Assembly: GCA_035499295.1 (NCBI GenBank)
Contig: DATJZG010000167.1
Coordinates: 1-64,000, forward strand
Reading direction: 5' to 3'
DNA from: DATJZG01 sp035499295
Lineage (GTDB): Bacteria; Myxococcota; Myxococcia; Myxococcales; Anaeromyxobacteraceae
Length of the DNA: 64,000 bases
A model generated the notes under the pieces. The model did no database searches. It saw nothing but the letters and a program-made list of their open reading frames with translations, and was not told the origin of the DNA. Positions 40,576 through 50,628 of this stretch are shown here, piece after piece (within the stretch, counting starts at the first letter, position 1; every line of letters starts with the position of its first letter). Position numbers and translations under genes: made by a program.

Positions 40576-41408
40576 GCCGCATGCCCGACGTCCACACCCG
40601 GCTCGACTACGCGGCGGCCTGGGTGAGAGGGCGCACCGACCTGCAGCCGGTCCTGGGCCTGGTCCTCGGCTCCGGCCTGGCCGCCCTGGGAGACGGCCTC
40701 GGCGACTCCGTGGCGGTGCCGTACGCGGAGATCCCGGAGCTGCCCATCTCGACGGTGGAGGGGCACCCCGGCCGGCTGGTGGTCGGCCTCCTCGGCGGCG
40801 TCCCGGTGGCGGCGCTCGAGGGGCGCGTGCACGGCTACGAGGGGGTGGCCGCGGCGGACCTGGCCTTCGGGGTGAGGCTCCTCGCCCGGCTCGGCGCCCG
40901 CGCGCTCCTCCTCACCAACGCCGCGGGCGCGGTGAACCCCGAGCTCGGCCCGGGCGACCTGGTCCGGATCGTCGATCATCTGAACCTCTCCGGGCTGAAC
41001 CCCCTCCTCGGACCCAACGACGCCCGCATCGGCCCGCGCTTCCCCGACATGAGCGAGCCCTACGACGCGCGGCTCGGCGCCATCCTCGACGGGTGCGCCG
41101 CGAGCCTCGGGACCCCCCTTCCCCGGGGCGTCTACGCCTGCGTCGCCGGTCCGAGCTACGAGACCCCGGCGGAGGTGCGGATGCTCCGGGTCCTGGGCGC
41201 CGACGTGGTGGGGATGTCTACCGTCCCCGAGGTCATCGCCGCCCGGCACATGGGAATCCCGGTGGCCGCCCTCTCGGTGGTGTCGAACCTGGCCGCGGGC
41301 CTGTCGCAGCGACCGCTCTCGCACGCCGAGGTGCTGGCGGCGGGCGAGGCGGCCCGGAGCAAGCTCGGCAAGCTGCTGGAATGCTTCGCCCCGGCGGCCG
41401 TGCGTTGA
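40572..41408 (+). CDS. punA: Purine nucleoside phosphorylase (trimeric family)
   Basis: A 278-residue enzyme for inosine/guanosine phosphorolysis. It shows LGLVLGSGLAAL, STVEGHPGRLVVG, LEGRVHGYEG, LLTNAAGAVNPELGPGD, the base-binding VAGPSYETPAEVRML and VGMSTVPEVIAARH. This is the animal/B. subtilis PupG type rather than hexameric DeoD. It is coupled to pdp. Confidence 0.93.
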   Translation: MSRMPDVHTRLDYAAAWVRGRTDLQPVLGLVLGSGLAALGDGLGDSVAVPYAEIPELPISTVEGHPGRLVVGLLGGVPVAALEGRVHGYEGVAAADLAFGVRLLARLGARALLLTNAAGAVNPELGPGDLVRIVDHLNLSGLNPLLGPNDARIGPRFPDMSEPYDARLGAILDGCAASLGTPLPRGVYACVAGPSYETPAEVRMLRVLGADVVGMSTVPEVIAARHMGIPVAALSVVSNLAAGLSQRPLSHAEVLAAGEAARSKLGKLLECFAPAAVR

Positions 41409-41452
41409 GCGGGCCGGCGGCCCGCGCTACGCTCGAGCGGAAGGGAGAAGGC

Positions 41453-41806
41453 ATGGCAGACGCGCCCCGTTCCGGGAAGCCCGATCAGCTGGTCGAGGAG
41501 GACCGGCGCGACTCGAGGCGCGTCCCCATCCGCCTCCTGGTCCGCGACGTCAGCCTGGGCGGCTCCTTCGAGGAGCGGGAGGGGAATTTGGGGCTGGGCG
41601 GCGTCTATTTCACCGAGGGTCACCCGCCCACCGGGACCCGGGTGGAGGTGAGGGTCCTGCTGCCCGGGACGCGCGACGAGATCCGGGCGACCGGCGAGAT
41701 CGTGGAAGTGACACCGGACTCTTCCGGGTTCGGCGCCCATGTACGCTTCGCCAACCTGCCGCTCGAGACCGAGCTGGCGATCGCCCGCTTCCTGGACCGC
41801 CCTTGA
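41453..41806 (+). CDS. PilZ-domain protein with variant c-di-GMP motif
   Basis: A 117-residue protein starting at an ATG preceded by GGAGAAGG. It has the PilZ pattern: an arginine-rich R-R-D-S-R-R near residue 18, a beta strand, then GNLGLGGVYF where canonical PilZ has D/N-x-S-x-x-G (here Gly replaces Ser), and a C-terminal AHVRFANLPLETELAIARFL. It may bind c-di-GMP weakly or act as an adaptor. It sits between punA and cdd with a near-overlap to cdd, an odd place for a motility or surface regulator. Confidence 0.8.
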   Translation: MADAPRSGKPDQLVEEDRRDSRRVPIRLLVRDVSLGGSFEEREGNLGLGGVYFTEGHPPTGTRVEVRVLLPGTRDEIRATGEIVEVTPDSSGFGAHVRFANLPLETELAIARFLDRP

Positions 41807-41820
41807 AGAGAGGGGACGAG

Positions 41821-42201
41821 GTGGAGAGGGCGGCGCGCGCGGCCCGGGGCCGGGCCTACGCGCCCTACTCACGCTTCCGCGTCGGGGCGGCGGTGAAGGC
41901 CGGCGGGCGCGTCTTCGCGGGCGCGAACGTGGAGAACGCCAGCTACGGCCTGACCGTCTGCGCCGAGCGCGTGGCGGTGGCGGCCGCGGTCGTCGCCGGG
42001 TCGAGGCGGCTCGAGCGCGTGGTGGTGGCGACCGGGAGCGCCCCGCCGTCGCCACCGTGCGGGACCTGCCTGCAGGTGCTGGCCGAGTTCGCCGGCCCCG
42101 ACCTGCCCGTCTCCCTCCTCGGGGCGCGCGGGGCGCGCCTCGACACCACGCTCGGCGAGCTCTTGCCGCACGCGTTCCGGATCGCCCGGGCACCCCGCTG
42201 A
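41821..42201 (+). CDS. cdd: Cytidine deaminase
   Basis: A 126-residue homotetrameric-type deaminase converting (deoxy)cytidine to (deoxy)uridine. It shows AYAPYSRFRVGAAV, the zinc/catalytic CAERVA and the second zinc motif PPCGTCLQVL. I chose the GTG at 41821, which follows AGAGGGG; a TTG at 41803 overlaps the PilZ stop but lacks a ribosome site. The product feeds the adjacent pyrimidine phosphorylase. Confidence 0.95.
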   Translation: MERAARAARGRAYAPYSRFRVGAAVKAGGRVFAGANVENASYGLTVCAERVAVAAAVVAGSRRLERVVVATGSAPPSPPCGTCLQVLAEFAGPDLPVSLLGARGARLDTTLGELLPHAFRIARAPR

Positions 42202-42283
42202 CGATTGCTGCGGCCGGGTGGCGGTGACATATTCCGAGGGCGTCCGGGTCCTTTCCACCCCCGCGCGGCGCAGTCGAGAGGCC

Positions 42284-43255
42284 ATGGAGGTCTACCGTTC
42301 ACTCGAACAGGCGGGGTCGCTGAGCGGCTGCGCCGTGGTCATCGGCAACCTGGACGGGGTCCACCGGGGACACCGGCGGCTGCTGGAGACGGCGCGGGCG
42401 CGCGCCGCCCCGCACCGGGCCCGGGTGGTGGCGCTGACCTTCGAGCCGCATCCGGCGCGCGTGCTGCGCCCGAGCATGGCCCCTCCCATCCTCACCCCGC
42501 TCGCCCGCAAGCTGGAGCTCCTCGAGGAAGCCGGGGTGGACGCGACCGTGGTCCAGCCCTTCGATCTCGAATACGCCGCCACCCCGGCAGAGACCTTCGT
42601 GCGACGGGATCTGCGGGACCGTCTGGGGGCGAGCGACGTGGTGGTCGGATACGATTTCACCGCAGGTCACGAACGCGCCCGGGTGGACGCCTTGCGGGAG
42701 ATGCTGCTCGCCTGCGGCATCGGGCTGTCGGTGATCCAGCCGGTGACGGTCGACGGCCTGACCGTGAGCTCCACCAAGGTCCGCGAGTTCCTGCTCGAGG
42801 GGAACGTGGAGGGCGCGGCGCTCCTCCTCGGGCGCCCGCACGACGTCGAGGGGGTGGTGGAGCGTGGCGCCGGTCGCGGTCGCGGGCTCGGCTTCCCGAC
42901 CGCCAACCTCCGCCCCGTGGGGCTCCTGCCGGCGGTCGGGGTGTACGCCGCGCGCGCCCGCGTCGGGGCGCGCGGGAGGCCGGACGGCGCGAAGGGCTCC
43001 CCGGAGGCCCGCCTCTACCCGGCGGTCTGCAACATCGGGGTGAAGCCCACGGTCGAGGAGTCCGGGCCGGTCGGTCTGGAGGTGCACCTGCTCGACCGGG
43101 CCGACGGGGACCTGTACGGGGAGGCACTCCGCGTCGCCTTCGCGTCGCGGCTTCGCCCCGAGCGCCGCTTTCCCTCCTTGGAGGCACTCCGGGAGCAGAT
43201 CGGAAAAGATGCGGAACAAGCGCGCCAGCTTCTGCGAGCCCAGGGGACGATGTAG
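42284..43255 (+). CDS. ribF: Bifunctional riboflavin kinase/FAD synthetase
   Basis: A 323-residue enzyme making FMN and then FAD. The N-terminal nucleotidyltransferase has VVIGNLDGVHRGHRRLL, LTFEPHPARVL, VVGYDFTAGHER (the usual G-x-D-F-x-F-G motif with T-A for F-G) and VSSTKVREFLLEG. The C-terminal kinase domain has GRGRGLGFPTANL, YPAVCNIGVKPT and the LYGEALRVAFASRLRPE tail. I chose the ATG at 42284 with GAGAGG before it; an upstream GTG (42218) is less likely. Confidence 0.94.
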   Translation: MEVYRSLEQAGSLSGCAVVIGNLDGVHRGHRRLLETARARAAPHRARVVALTFEPHPARVLRPSMAPPILTPLARKLELLEEAGVDATVVQPFDLEYAATPAETFVRRDLRDRLGASDVVVGYDFTAGHERARVDALREMLLACGIGLSVIQPVTVDGLTVSSTKVREFLLEGNVEGAALLLGRPHDVEGVVERGAGRGRGLGFPTANLRPVGLLPAVGVYAARARVGARGRPDGAKGSPEARLYPAVCNIGVKPTVEESGPVGLEVHLLDRADGDLYGEALRVAFASRLRPERRFPSLEALREQIGKDAEQARQLLRAQGTM

Positions 43256-43308
43256 GCCTCCCTGCGCAAAACCCGCTTGGATTTCGGGGATTTGCAACTG
43301 GCGCTTCC

Positions 43309-43338
43309 TTGACCCACAGGAGAAGCCGCTGTTACATT
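43309..43338 (+). promoter_or_regulatory. Sigma-70-like promoter of the pilB operon
   Basis: -35 TTGACC (43309-43314), an 18-nt spacer and -10 TACATT (43333-43338), 43 nt before pilB. No -24/-12 element was found here, so pilB-T-C-S-R is probably not sigma-54 dependent. Confidence 0.55.
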
Positions 43339-43381
43339 CGAATCGCCTTCCCACGCCAATGCCCGGAGGAGAGAAGCGACC

Positions 43382-45085
<1,704 letters not shown>

Positions 45086-45098
45086 GGGAGACGGCGTC

Positions 45099-46202
45099 GT
45101 GGCGAATCTGCACCAGCTCCTGAAGGCGATGGTGGAGAAGGGGGCGAGCGACCTCCACATCACCACCGGCTCGCCGCCGCAGCTGCGCATCGACGGGAAG
45201 CTCGTCCCCCTGAAGACGAATCCGCTCTCCCCGGTGGAGACGAAGCAGCTCTGCTACTCCATCCTCACCGACGCGCAGAAGCACAAGTTCGAGGAGGAGA
45301 GCGAGCTCGACCTCTCCTTCGGCGTCAAGGCCCTCTCGCGCTTCCGCGCCAACATCTTCATGCAGCGGGGGGCGGTGGCGGGCGCCTTCCGCACCATCCC
45401 CTTCAAGATCCTTTCTTTCTCCGAGCTGGGGCTCCCCGCCATCGTGGCGGAGCTCGCGAAGAAGCCGCGCGGGCTCATCCTGGTGACCGGCCCCACCGGG
45501 TCGGGCAAGTCCACCACGCTCGCCTCCATCATCGACAAGATCAACACCGACCGGCACGAGCACATCGTCACCATCGAGGACCCCATCGAGTACCTGCACC
45601 CGCACAAGAACTGCCTCGTCAACCAGCGCGAGGTGGGTGCCGACACCCAGTCCTTCAAGAAGGCGCTCAAGTACATCCTGCGCCAAGATCCGGACGTGGT
45701 GCTCATCGGCGAAATGCGGGATCTCGAGACCATCGAGGCGGCTCTCGTCATCTCCGAGACTGGCCACCTCGCCTTCGCCACCCTGCACACCAACAGCTGC
45801 GTCCAGACCATCAACCGCATCCTGGACGTCTTCCCGCCCTACCAGCAGCCGCAGGTGCGGGCGCAGCTCTCCTTCGTGCTCGAGGGGGTGCTCACCCAGA
45901 ACCTCCTGCCGCGGGCCAACGGGCCCGGCCGCGTGCTGGCGATCGAGATCATGGTGCCGAACCCCGCCATCCGGAACCTGATCCGCGAGGACAAGGTCCA
46001 CCAGGTCTACTCGCAGATGCAGGTGGGCCAGGCGAAGTACGGGATGCAGACCTTCAACCAGAGCCTGGCGAGCCTGTATCAGCGGCGGGTCATCAACATG
46101 GAGGAGGCGATCGGAAGGTCGTCCGATCCGGACGAGCTGAGGAACATGCTCGGGAGCAGCACCGTCGTGCGCGGCGCCGGCATGGGCATGACGGAGCGGT
46201 AG
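45099..46202 (+). CDS. pilT: Type IV pilus retraction ATPase PilT
   Basis: A 367-residue retraction motor. It shows EKGASDLHITTGSPPQLRID, Walker A LVTGPTGSGKSTT, Walker B DPDVVLIGEMRDLETIEAA, GHLAFATLHTN and the PilT-specific C-terminal AIRNLIRE motif. The start is the GTG at 45099, 13 nt after the pilB stop, with AGGGGAG 8 nt upstream. It lets pili retract and so powers twitching-type movement. Confidence 0.97.
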   Translation: MANLHQLLKAMVEKGASDLHITTGSPPQLRIDGKLVPLKTNPLSPVETKQLCYSILTDAQKHKFEEESELDLSFGVKALSRFRANIFMQRGAVAGAFRTIPFKILSFSELGLPAIVAELAKKPRGLILVTGPTGSGKSTTLASIIDKINTDRHEHIVTIEDPIEYLHPHKNCLVNQREVGADTQSFKKALKYILRQDPDVVLIGEMRDLETIEAALVISETGHLAFATLHTNSCVQTINRILDVFPPYQQPQVRAQLSFVLEGVLTQNLLPRANGPGRVLAIEIMVPNPAIRNLIREDKVHQVYSQMQVGQAKYGMQTFNQSLASLYQRRVINMEEAIGRSSDPDELRNMLGSSTVVRGAGMGMTER

Positions 46203-46253
46203 CGGGCACGCCCGGCGCCGCGGTCGCCGGGCGGCCGAGGGAACGAGGAACGT

Positions 46254-47516
46254 ATGGCGCAGGTCGCAGCCAAGGTGAGCACCAAGCAGGCCGCCCCGGC
46301 CCTGCGCCGGCTTCCGGTCTGGAGGTGGGAGGCGAAGACCCGCGGCGGGGACGTCCGCTCCGGGGAGATGGAGGCGGGCGACGGCGAGGCGGTGCGGGCG
46401 CGGCTCTCCCAGATGGGGCTCGAGCCCACCAAGGTGAAGAAGAAGCCCAAGGAGATCCAGATCCGGATCCCGGGGGTGGGCGGCGTCAAGACGAAGGACA
46501 TCCTCGTCTTCACCCGGCAGTTCTCGGTGATGATCGACGCCGGCCTCCCGCTGGTGCAGGGGCTCGACATCATCGCCTCCCAGGCCGACAACGCCGAGTT
46601 CCGCCGGGTGCTCACCGACGTGAAGGTGCGGGTGGAGGCGGGGTCCACCTTCGCCGACGCGCTGGCGCAGCACCCTGCCGCCTTCGACGAGCTCTTCGTC
46701 CAGCTGGTGCGCGCTGGCGAGATCGGCGGCATCCTCGACACCATCCTGCAGCGCCTCGGCGCCTACATCGAGAAGAACGAGAAGCTGAAGCGCCGCGTCA
46801 AGGGCGCCATGGTCTACCCGAGCATCGTCCTGACGGTGGCGGTGGGCGTCACCGCCGTGCTCCTCATCTTCGTCACCCCCACCTTCGAGAAGCTCTTCAA
46901 GGACTTCGGTGGTGCCATGCCGGCGCCCACGCAGTTCCTCATCGACCTCTCCCACTCCTTCCGCAACAACTGGTACATCATCTTCGGCGTCCCCTTCGGC
47001 CTCTTCACCGCCTTGCGCCTCTGGAGGCGCACTCCCCGCGGGCGCGAGCTGTGGGACTCCTTCGTCCTCAAGGTCCCGGTCATCGGGCCGCTGATCCGGA
47101 AGATCGCGGTGGCCCGCTTCACCCGGACGCTCGGCACCATGCTCTCCTCGGGCGTCCCCATCCTCGACGCCCTGGACATCGTCGCCAAGTCGGCGGGCAA
47201 CAAGGTGATCGAGCGCTCCATCCGCTACACCCGCACGAAGATCGCCGAGGGCAAGAACATCGCCGGCCCGCTCGCCGAGACCAAGGTCTTCCCTGCCATG
47301 GTGGTCCAGATGATCGGCGTCGGCGAGGCCACCGGCGCCATGGACCAGATGCTGACGAAGATCGCCGACTTCTACGACGACGAGGTCGACGTGGGGGTGG
47401 CGGCGCTCACCAGCATGATCGAGCCCATCATGATGGTGTTCCTGGGCGGCGTGGTGGGCGGGTTCCTCGTCGCCATGTACCTGCCCATCTTCAGCATCGC
47501 CGGGAACATCAAGTAG
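46254..47516 (+). CDS. pilC: Type IV pilus inner-membrane platform protein PilC
   Basis: A 420-residue protein with two GspF/PilC repeats, each with the VFTRQFSVMIDAGLPLVQGL or FTRTLGTMLSSGVPILDAL segment. TM helices are near 185-205 (VYPSIVLTVAVGVTAVLLIF), 235-255 and 385-412 (IEPIMMVFLGGVVGGFLVAM). It sits under the growing fibre and connects PilB or PilT rotation to pilin insertion or removal. Confidence 0.96.
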   Translation: MAQVAAKVSTKQAAPALRRLPVWRWEAKTRGGDVRSGEMEAGDGEAVRARLSQMGLEPTKVKKKPKEIQIRIPGVGGVKTKDILVFTRQFSVMIDAGLPLVQGLDIIASQADNAEFRRVLTDVKVRVEAGSTFADALAQHPAAFDELFVQLVRAGEIGGILDTILQRLGAYIEKNEKLKRRVKGAMVYPSIVLTVAVGVTAVLLIFVTPTFEKLFKDFGGAMPAPTQFLIDLSHSFRNNWYIIFGVPFGLFTALRLWRRTPRGRELWDSFVLKVPVIGPLIRKIAVARFTRTLGTMLSSGVPILDALDIVAKSAGNKVIERSIRYTRTKIAEGKNIAGPLAETKVFPAMVVQMIGVGEATGAMDQMLTKIADFYDDEVDVGVAALTSMIEPIMMVFLGGVVGGFLVAMYLPIFSIAGNIK

Positions 47517-47519
47517 ACT

Positions 47520-49145
47520 TTGGCCACGGCGAACGTCCCCGCCACCTCGGGAAGCTCGGCGTTCGGGTCCGCGACCAGCACGCCCGCGCCGTCTCCGGCG
47601 AGCCCGCTCCTGCGCAAGCTCGGCTGGATCCTGCTCTTCCGCCTGGTGCTCGTGACCGTGCTCCTGGGCGGCTCGGCCGCCTGGCAGGTCTTCACCGGCG
47701 GGGCGGCCCCGCCGGTCGCCTCGGCCTTCTACCGCATCCTCCTCGTCACCTACGGCGTCTCGCTCGTCTTCGTCGTCTGGCTTGCGACCCGCCGCGCGCT
47801 CGAGCCCCTCGCCTGGGCCCAGATCGCGAGCGACATCGCCCTCGCCACCGGGGTGGTCGCCATCACCGGGTGGACCGACAGCGTCTTCGTCTTCATGTAC
47901 TCGCTCGCCATCGTCGAGGGCGGGATCCTCCTCTTCCAGCGCGGGGCGGTGACGGCGCTCGCCGGCACCCTGGCGCTCTACCTGCCGCTGGCACTCATCG
48001 CCGCTCCGGTCCACCCTCCGCTCCTCTCGCTCTTCGCGCACGCCGGCGCGTTCGCCGCCTCGGCGGCGCTCGCCAGCTACCTCTCCGAGCAGGTGCGGCG
48101 CACCGGCGAGCGGCTGGCCGCCCGAGAGCTCGACCTGGCGGCCATCACCGCCCTGCAGGAGTCGATCGTGCAGTCGGTGGCGAGTGGCCTCCTCACCGTG
48201 GACGCGCTCGGGCGGGTCACCTTCCTGAACCGCGCCGGGGAGCAGATCACCGGCTGGACGCAGGTCGAGACGCGGGGGCGCCCGGCGGACCGCTGGTTCG
48301 GCGCCTTCCAGGCCCAGGCGGGCCGGGACGAGACCGACTTCGTGAACGCCCGCGGCGAGACCCTGAGGCTCGGGTACTCGCTCTTCCCGCTCCTGGGCCG
48401 GGAAGGGGAGGCGATCGGGCGGGCGGTCATCTTCCAGGACCTGACCCAGCTGCGCGCCATGGAGGAGCGGGTGCAGCGCAGCGAGCGCCTGATGGAGATG
48501 GGGCGAGTGGCGGCCGGCCTGGCCCACGAGCTGCGCAACCCGGTGGCCGCCATGTCCGGGTCGATCGAGCTGTTGCGGTCGAACGTGGACCCGCAGAGCG
48601 AGGACGCGCGCTTGATGGGCATCGTGATGCGCGAGGCGTCGCGCCTCGACCAGCTCGTCACCAGGTTCCTGGAGTACGCCCGCCCGGTCTCGCCCCAGCG
48701 CGCCGACATCGACCTCGCCCGGGTGGTGACCGAGACGCTCGACGTCTTCGTCCACGACCCGGTGGCCGCCCAGGTCGGCTTGGAGCGGCAGATCGCCCCC
48801 GCCGCCGCCTGGTGCGACGCCGACCAGATGCGGCAGGTGCTCTGGAACCTGCTCGTCAATGCGGCCCAGGCCCGCGCGGGCAAGGTGCGCGTCTCCTGCG
48901 CCCCCGAGCCTGGGGGAGGCGCCTGCCTGGAGGTGGAGGACGACGGCCCGGGGATCGCGGTGCCCGATCGGGCCCGGATCTTCACCCCCTTCTACACCAC
49001 CAAGGAGCGCGGCACCGGCCTCGGCCTCGCCACGGTGCAGAGCATCCTCGACGCCCACCACGGGACGGTGACAGTGGAGGCGGGGTCGCTCGGCGGCGCC
49101 CGCTTCGTCGTCCGCCTCCCCCCCGCCCCGGCCTCCCCGGGTTAG
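47520..49145 (+). CDS. pilS: Sensor histidine kinase PilS
   Basis: A 541-residue kinase starting at a TTG 3 nt after the pilC stop. Six hydrophobic helices lie within about 35-190, then a PAS domain (about 205-310), HisKA with H-box AHELRNPVAAMSGSIELLR, and ATPase motifs LWNLLVNAAQAR, DDGPGIAVPD and GTGLGLATVQ. In Myxococcus and Pseudomonas PilS senses pilin in the membrane and controls PilR; the next gene is pilR. Confidence 0.94.
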   Translation: MATANVPATSGSSAFGSATSTPAPSPASPLLRKLGWILLFRLVLVTVLLGGSAAWQVFTGGAAPPVASAFYRILLVTYGVSLVFVVWLATRRALEPLAWAQIASDIALATGVVAITGWTDSVFVFMYSLAIVEGGILLFQRGAVTALAGTLALYLPLALIAAPVHPPLLSLFAHAGAFAASAALASYLSEQVRRTGERLAARELDLAAITALQESIVQSVASGLLTVDALGRVTFLNRAGEQITGWTQVETRGRPADRWFGAFQAQAGRDETDFVNARGETLRLGYSLFPLLGREGEAIGRAVIFQDLTQLRAMEERVQRSERLMEMGRVAAGLAHELRNPVAAMSGSIELLRSNVDPQSEDARLMGIVMREASRLDQLVTRFLEYARPVSPQRADIDLARVVTETLDVFVHDPVAAQVGLERQIAPAAAWCDADQMRQVLWNLLVNAAQARAGKVRVSCAPEPGGGACLEVEDDGPGIAVPDRARIFTPFYTTKERGTGLGLATVQSILDAHHGTVTVEAGSLGGARFVVRLPPAPASPG

Positions 49146-49154
49146 GATCCGGCC

Positions 49155-50537
49155 ATGGCGCGCATCCTGGTCGTGGACGACGAGCCCTCCATGCGGGAGT
49201 TCCTCCAGATCCTGCTCCGCAAGGATGGCCACGAGGTCGTCACCGCCGCCGACGTCTCCGGCGCGCTGGAGCGCTTCCGCGGCGGTGACTTCGACCTGGT
49301 GGTGAGCGACCTCCGCCTCGGGCGCGAGTCGGGGCTCGACATCCTGCGCGCGGTAAAGGAAGGGTCGCCGCAGACCGAGGTGGTGATGGTCACGGCCTTC
49401 GCCACCACCGAGAACGCGGTGCAGGCGATGAAGCTCGGCGCCCACGACTACGTGCTCAAGCCCTTCAAGAACGAGGAGCTGCGCCTGGTGGTGGAGAAGG
49501 CGCTCGAGCACCGCAAGCTCGTGGCCGAGAACCGGGTGCTCCGGCACCGCGTCGGGGAGCGCCGCCGGCCCGCCGAGGAGATCCTGGGGGAATCCCCGGC
49601 CATGCAGGAGGTGCGGCAGCTGGTGGAGAAGCTCGCGCCCACCAAGACCACGGTCCTCCTCACCGGCGAGAGCGGCACGGGCAAGGAGGTGGTGGCGAGG
49701 GCCATCCACGTGCGCGGGGACCGCCGCGACCTCCCCTTCGTGGCCATCAACTGCGGTGCCATCCCCGAAGGGCTCATCGAGAGCGAGTTCTTCGGGCACG
49801 AGAAGGGCAGCTTCACCGGGGCCACCGACGCCAAGCCCGGCCTCTTCGAGGTGGCCGGCTCCGGGACCCTCTTCCTCGACGAGGTGGGCGAGCTGCCCCC
49901 GCCGGTGCAGGTGAAGCTGCTCCGGGCGCTGCAGGAGCGGCGCATCCGCCGCGTCGGCAGCCAGAAGGACGTCTCCATCTCGGCGCGCATCCTCGCCGCC
50001 ACCAACCGGGACCTGGAGCGGGAGGTGAAGGCGGGGCGCTTCCGCGAGGACCTCTTCTACCGCCTGAACGTCATCCAGATCCGGCTTCCGGCGCTCCGCG
50101 AGCGCCGCGAGGACATCCCCCTCTTCGTGGACCACTTCCTGGGGCGCTTCGCGGCCGAGCTGGGGCGGGACCGGCCCCGCCTCTCGGCGGAGGCGGCGAG
50201 GCTCCTTCAGGCCCACGACTGGCCCGGCAACCTCCGCGAGCTCGCGAACGTGCTCGAGCGCGCCGCGACCTTGGTGGAAGGGGAGTTGGTGGGGCCGGAC
50301 CTATTGCCCCCCGCCGTCCGCGGCGGAGGCGGCGCCTCGGCCCCGCCCCCGCCCGCCGAGCTGCCCCCTGAGGGGCTCGACCTCGAGGCGCACCTCGACG
50401 CCATCGAGAGGCGGATCCTCGAGCAGGCGCTCGAGCGGGCCGGCGGGGTGAAGACCGAGGCGGCCCGGGTGCTCTCTCTCTCCTTCCGATCGCTCCGCTA
50501 CCGGCTCGCCAAGTTCGGGATCGGGGGCGAGAGCTAG
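49155..50537 (+). CDS. pilR: Sigma-54-dependent response regulator PilR
   Basis: A 460-residue NtrC-family activator. The receiver (1-120) has ILVVDDEPSM, LVVSDLRLG and VLKPFK. The AAA+ domain has Walker A LTGESGTGKEV, the sigma-54 contact loop as GSFTGA (the common form is GAFTGA), Walker B TLFLDEVGEL and WPGNLREL. The C-terminal Fis-type HTH has TEAARVLSLSFRSLRYRLAK. It should activate pilA at the -24/-12 site 10 kb downstream. The operon ends here, converging on pilY1. Confidence 0.95.
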   Translation: MARILVVDDEPSMREFLQILLRKDGHEVVTAADVSGALERFRGGDFDLVVSDLRLGRESGLDILRAVKEGSPQTEVVMVTAFATTENAVQAMKLGAHDYVLKPFKNEELRLVVEKALEHRKLVAENRVLRHRVGERRRPAEEILGESPAMQEVRQLVEKLAPTKTTVLLTGESGTGKEVVARAIHVRGDRRDLPFVAINCGAIPEGLIESEFFGHEKGSFTGATDAKPGLFEVAGSGTLFLDEVGELPPPVQVKLLRALQERRIRRVGSQKDVSISARILAATNRDLEREVKAGRFREDLFYRLNVIQIRLPALRERREDIPLFVDHFLGRFAAELGRDRPRLSAEAARLLQAHDWPGNLRELANVLERAATLVEGELVGPDLLPPAVRGGGGASAPPPPAELPPEGLDLEAHLDAIERRILEQALERAGGVKTEAARVLSLSFRSLRYRLAKFGIGGES

Positions 50538-50580
50538 ACTAGCGGGCCGCGCCCGGGCCCCTCCCCGTCCCCTCGCCCCG

Positions 50581-50612
50581 CCGGGCGGCGCTCCTCCCGA
50601 AGCACCGCCCGG
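50581..50612. terminator. Possible bidirectional hairpin between pilR and pilY1
   Basis: An 8-bp stem CCGGGCGG/CCGCCCGG with a 16-nt loop lies in the 91-nt convergent gap. Neither side has a T-run, so intrinsic termination is doubtful. Confidence 0.3.
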
Positions 50613-50628
50613 CCGGTCGCCCCCCCCG

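Noticed and set aside
43295..43315. TGGCGC-TTCCT-TGAC as a sigma-54 promoter for pilB
   Set aside because: The -12 GC dinucleotide is absent at the required spacing; a sigma-70-like pair fits better.
42205..43381. Possible FMN riboswitch near ribF
   Set aside because: No RFN-type conserved helices were seen upstream of ribF, and ribF sits within a plus-strand gene cluster with little leader space.
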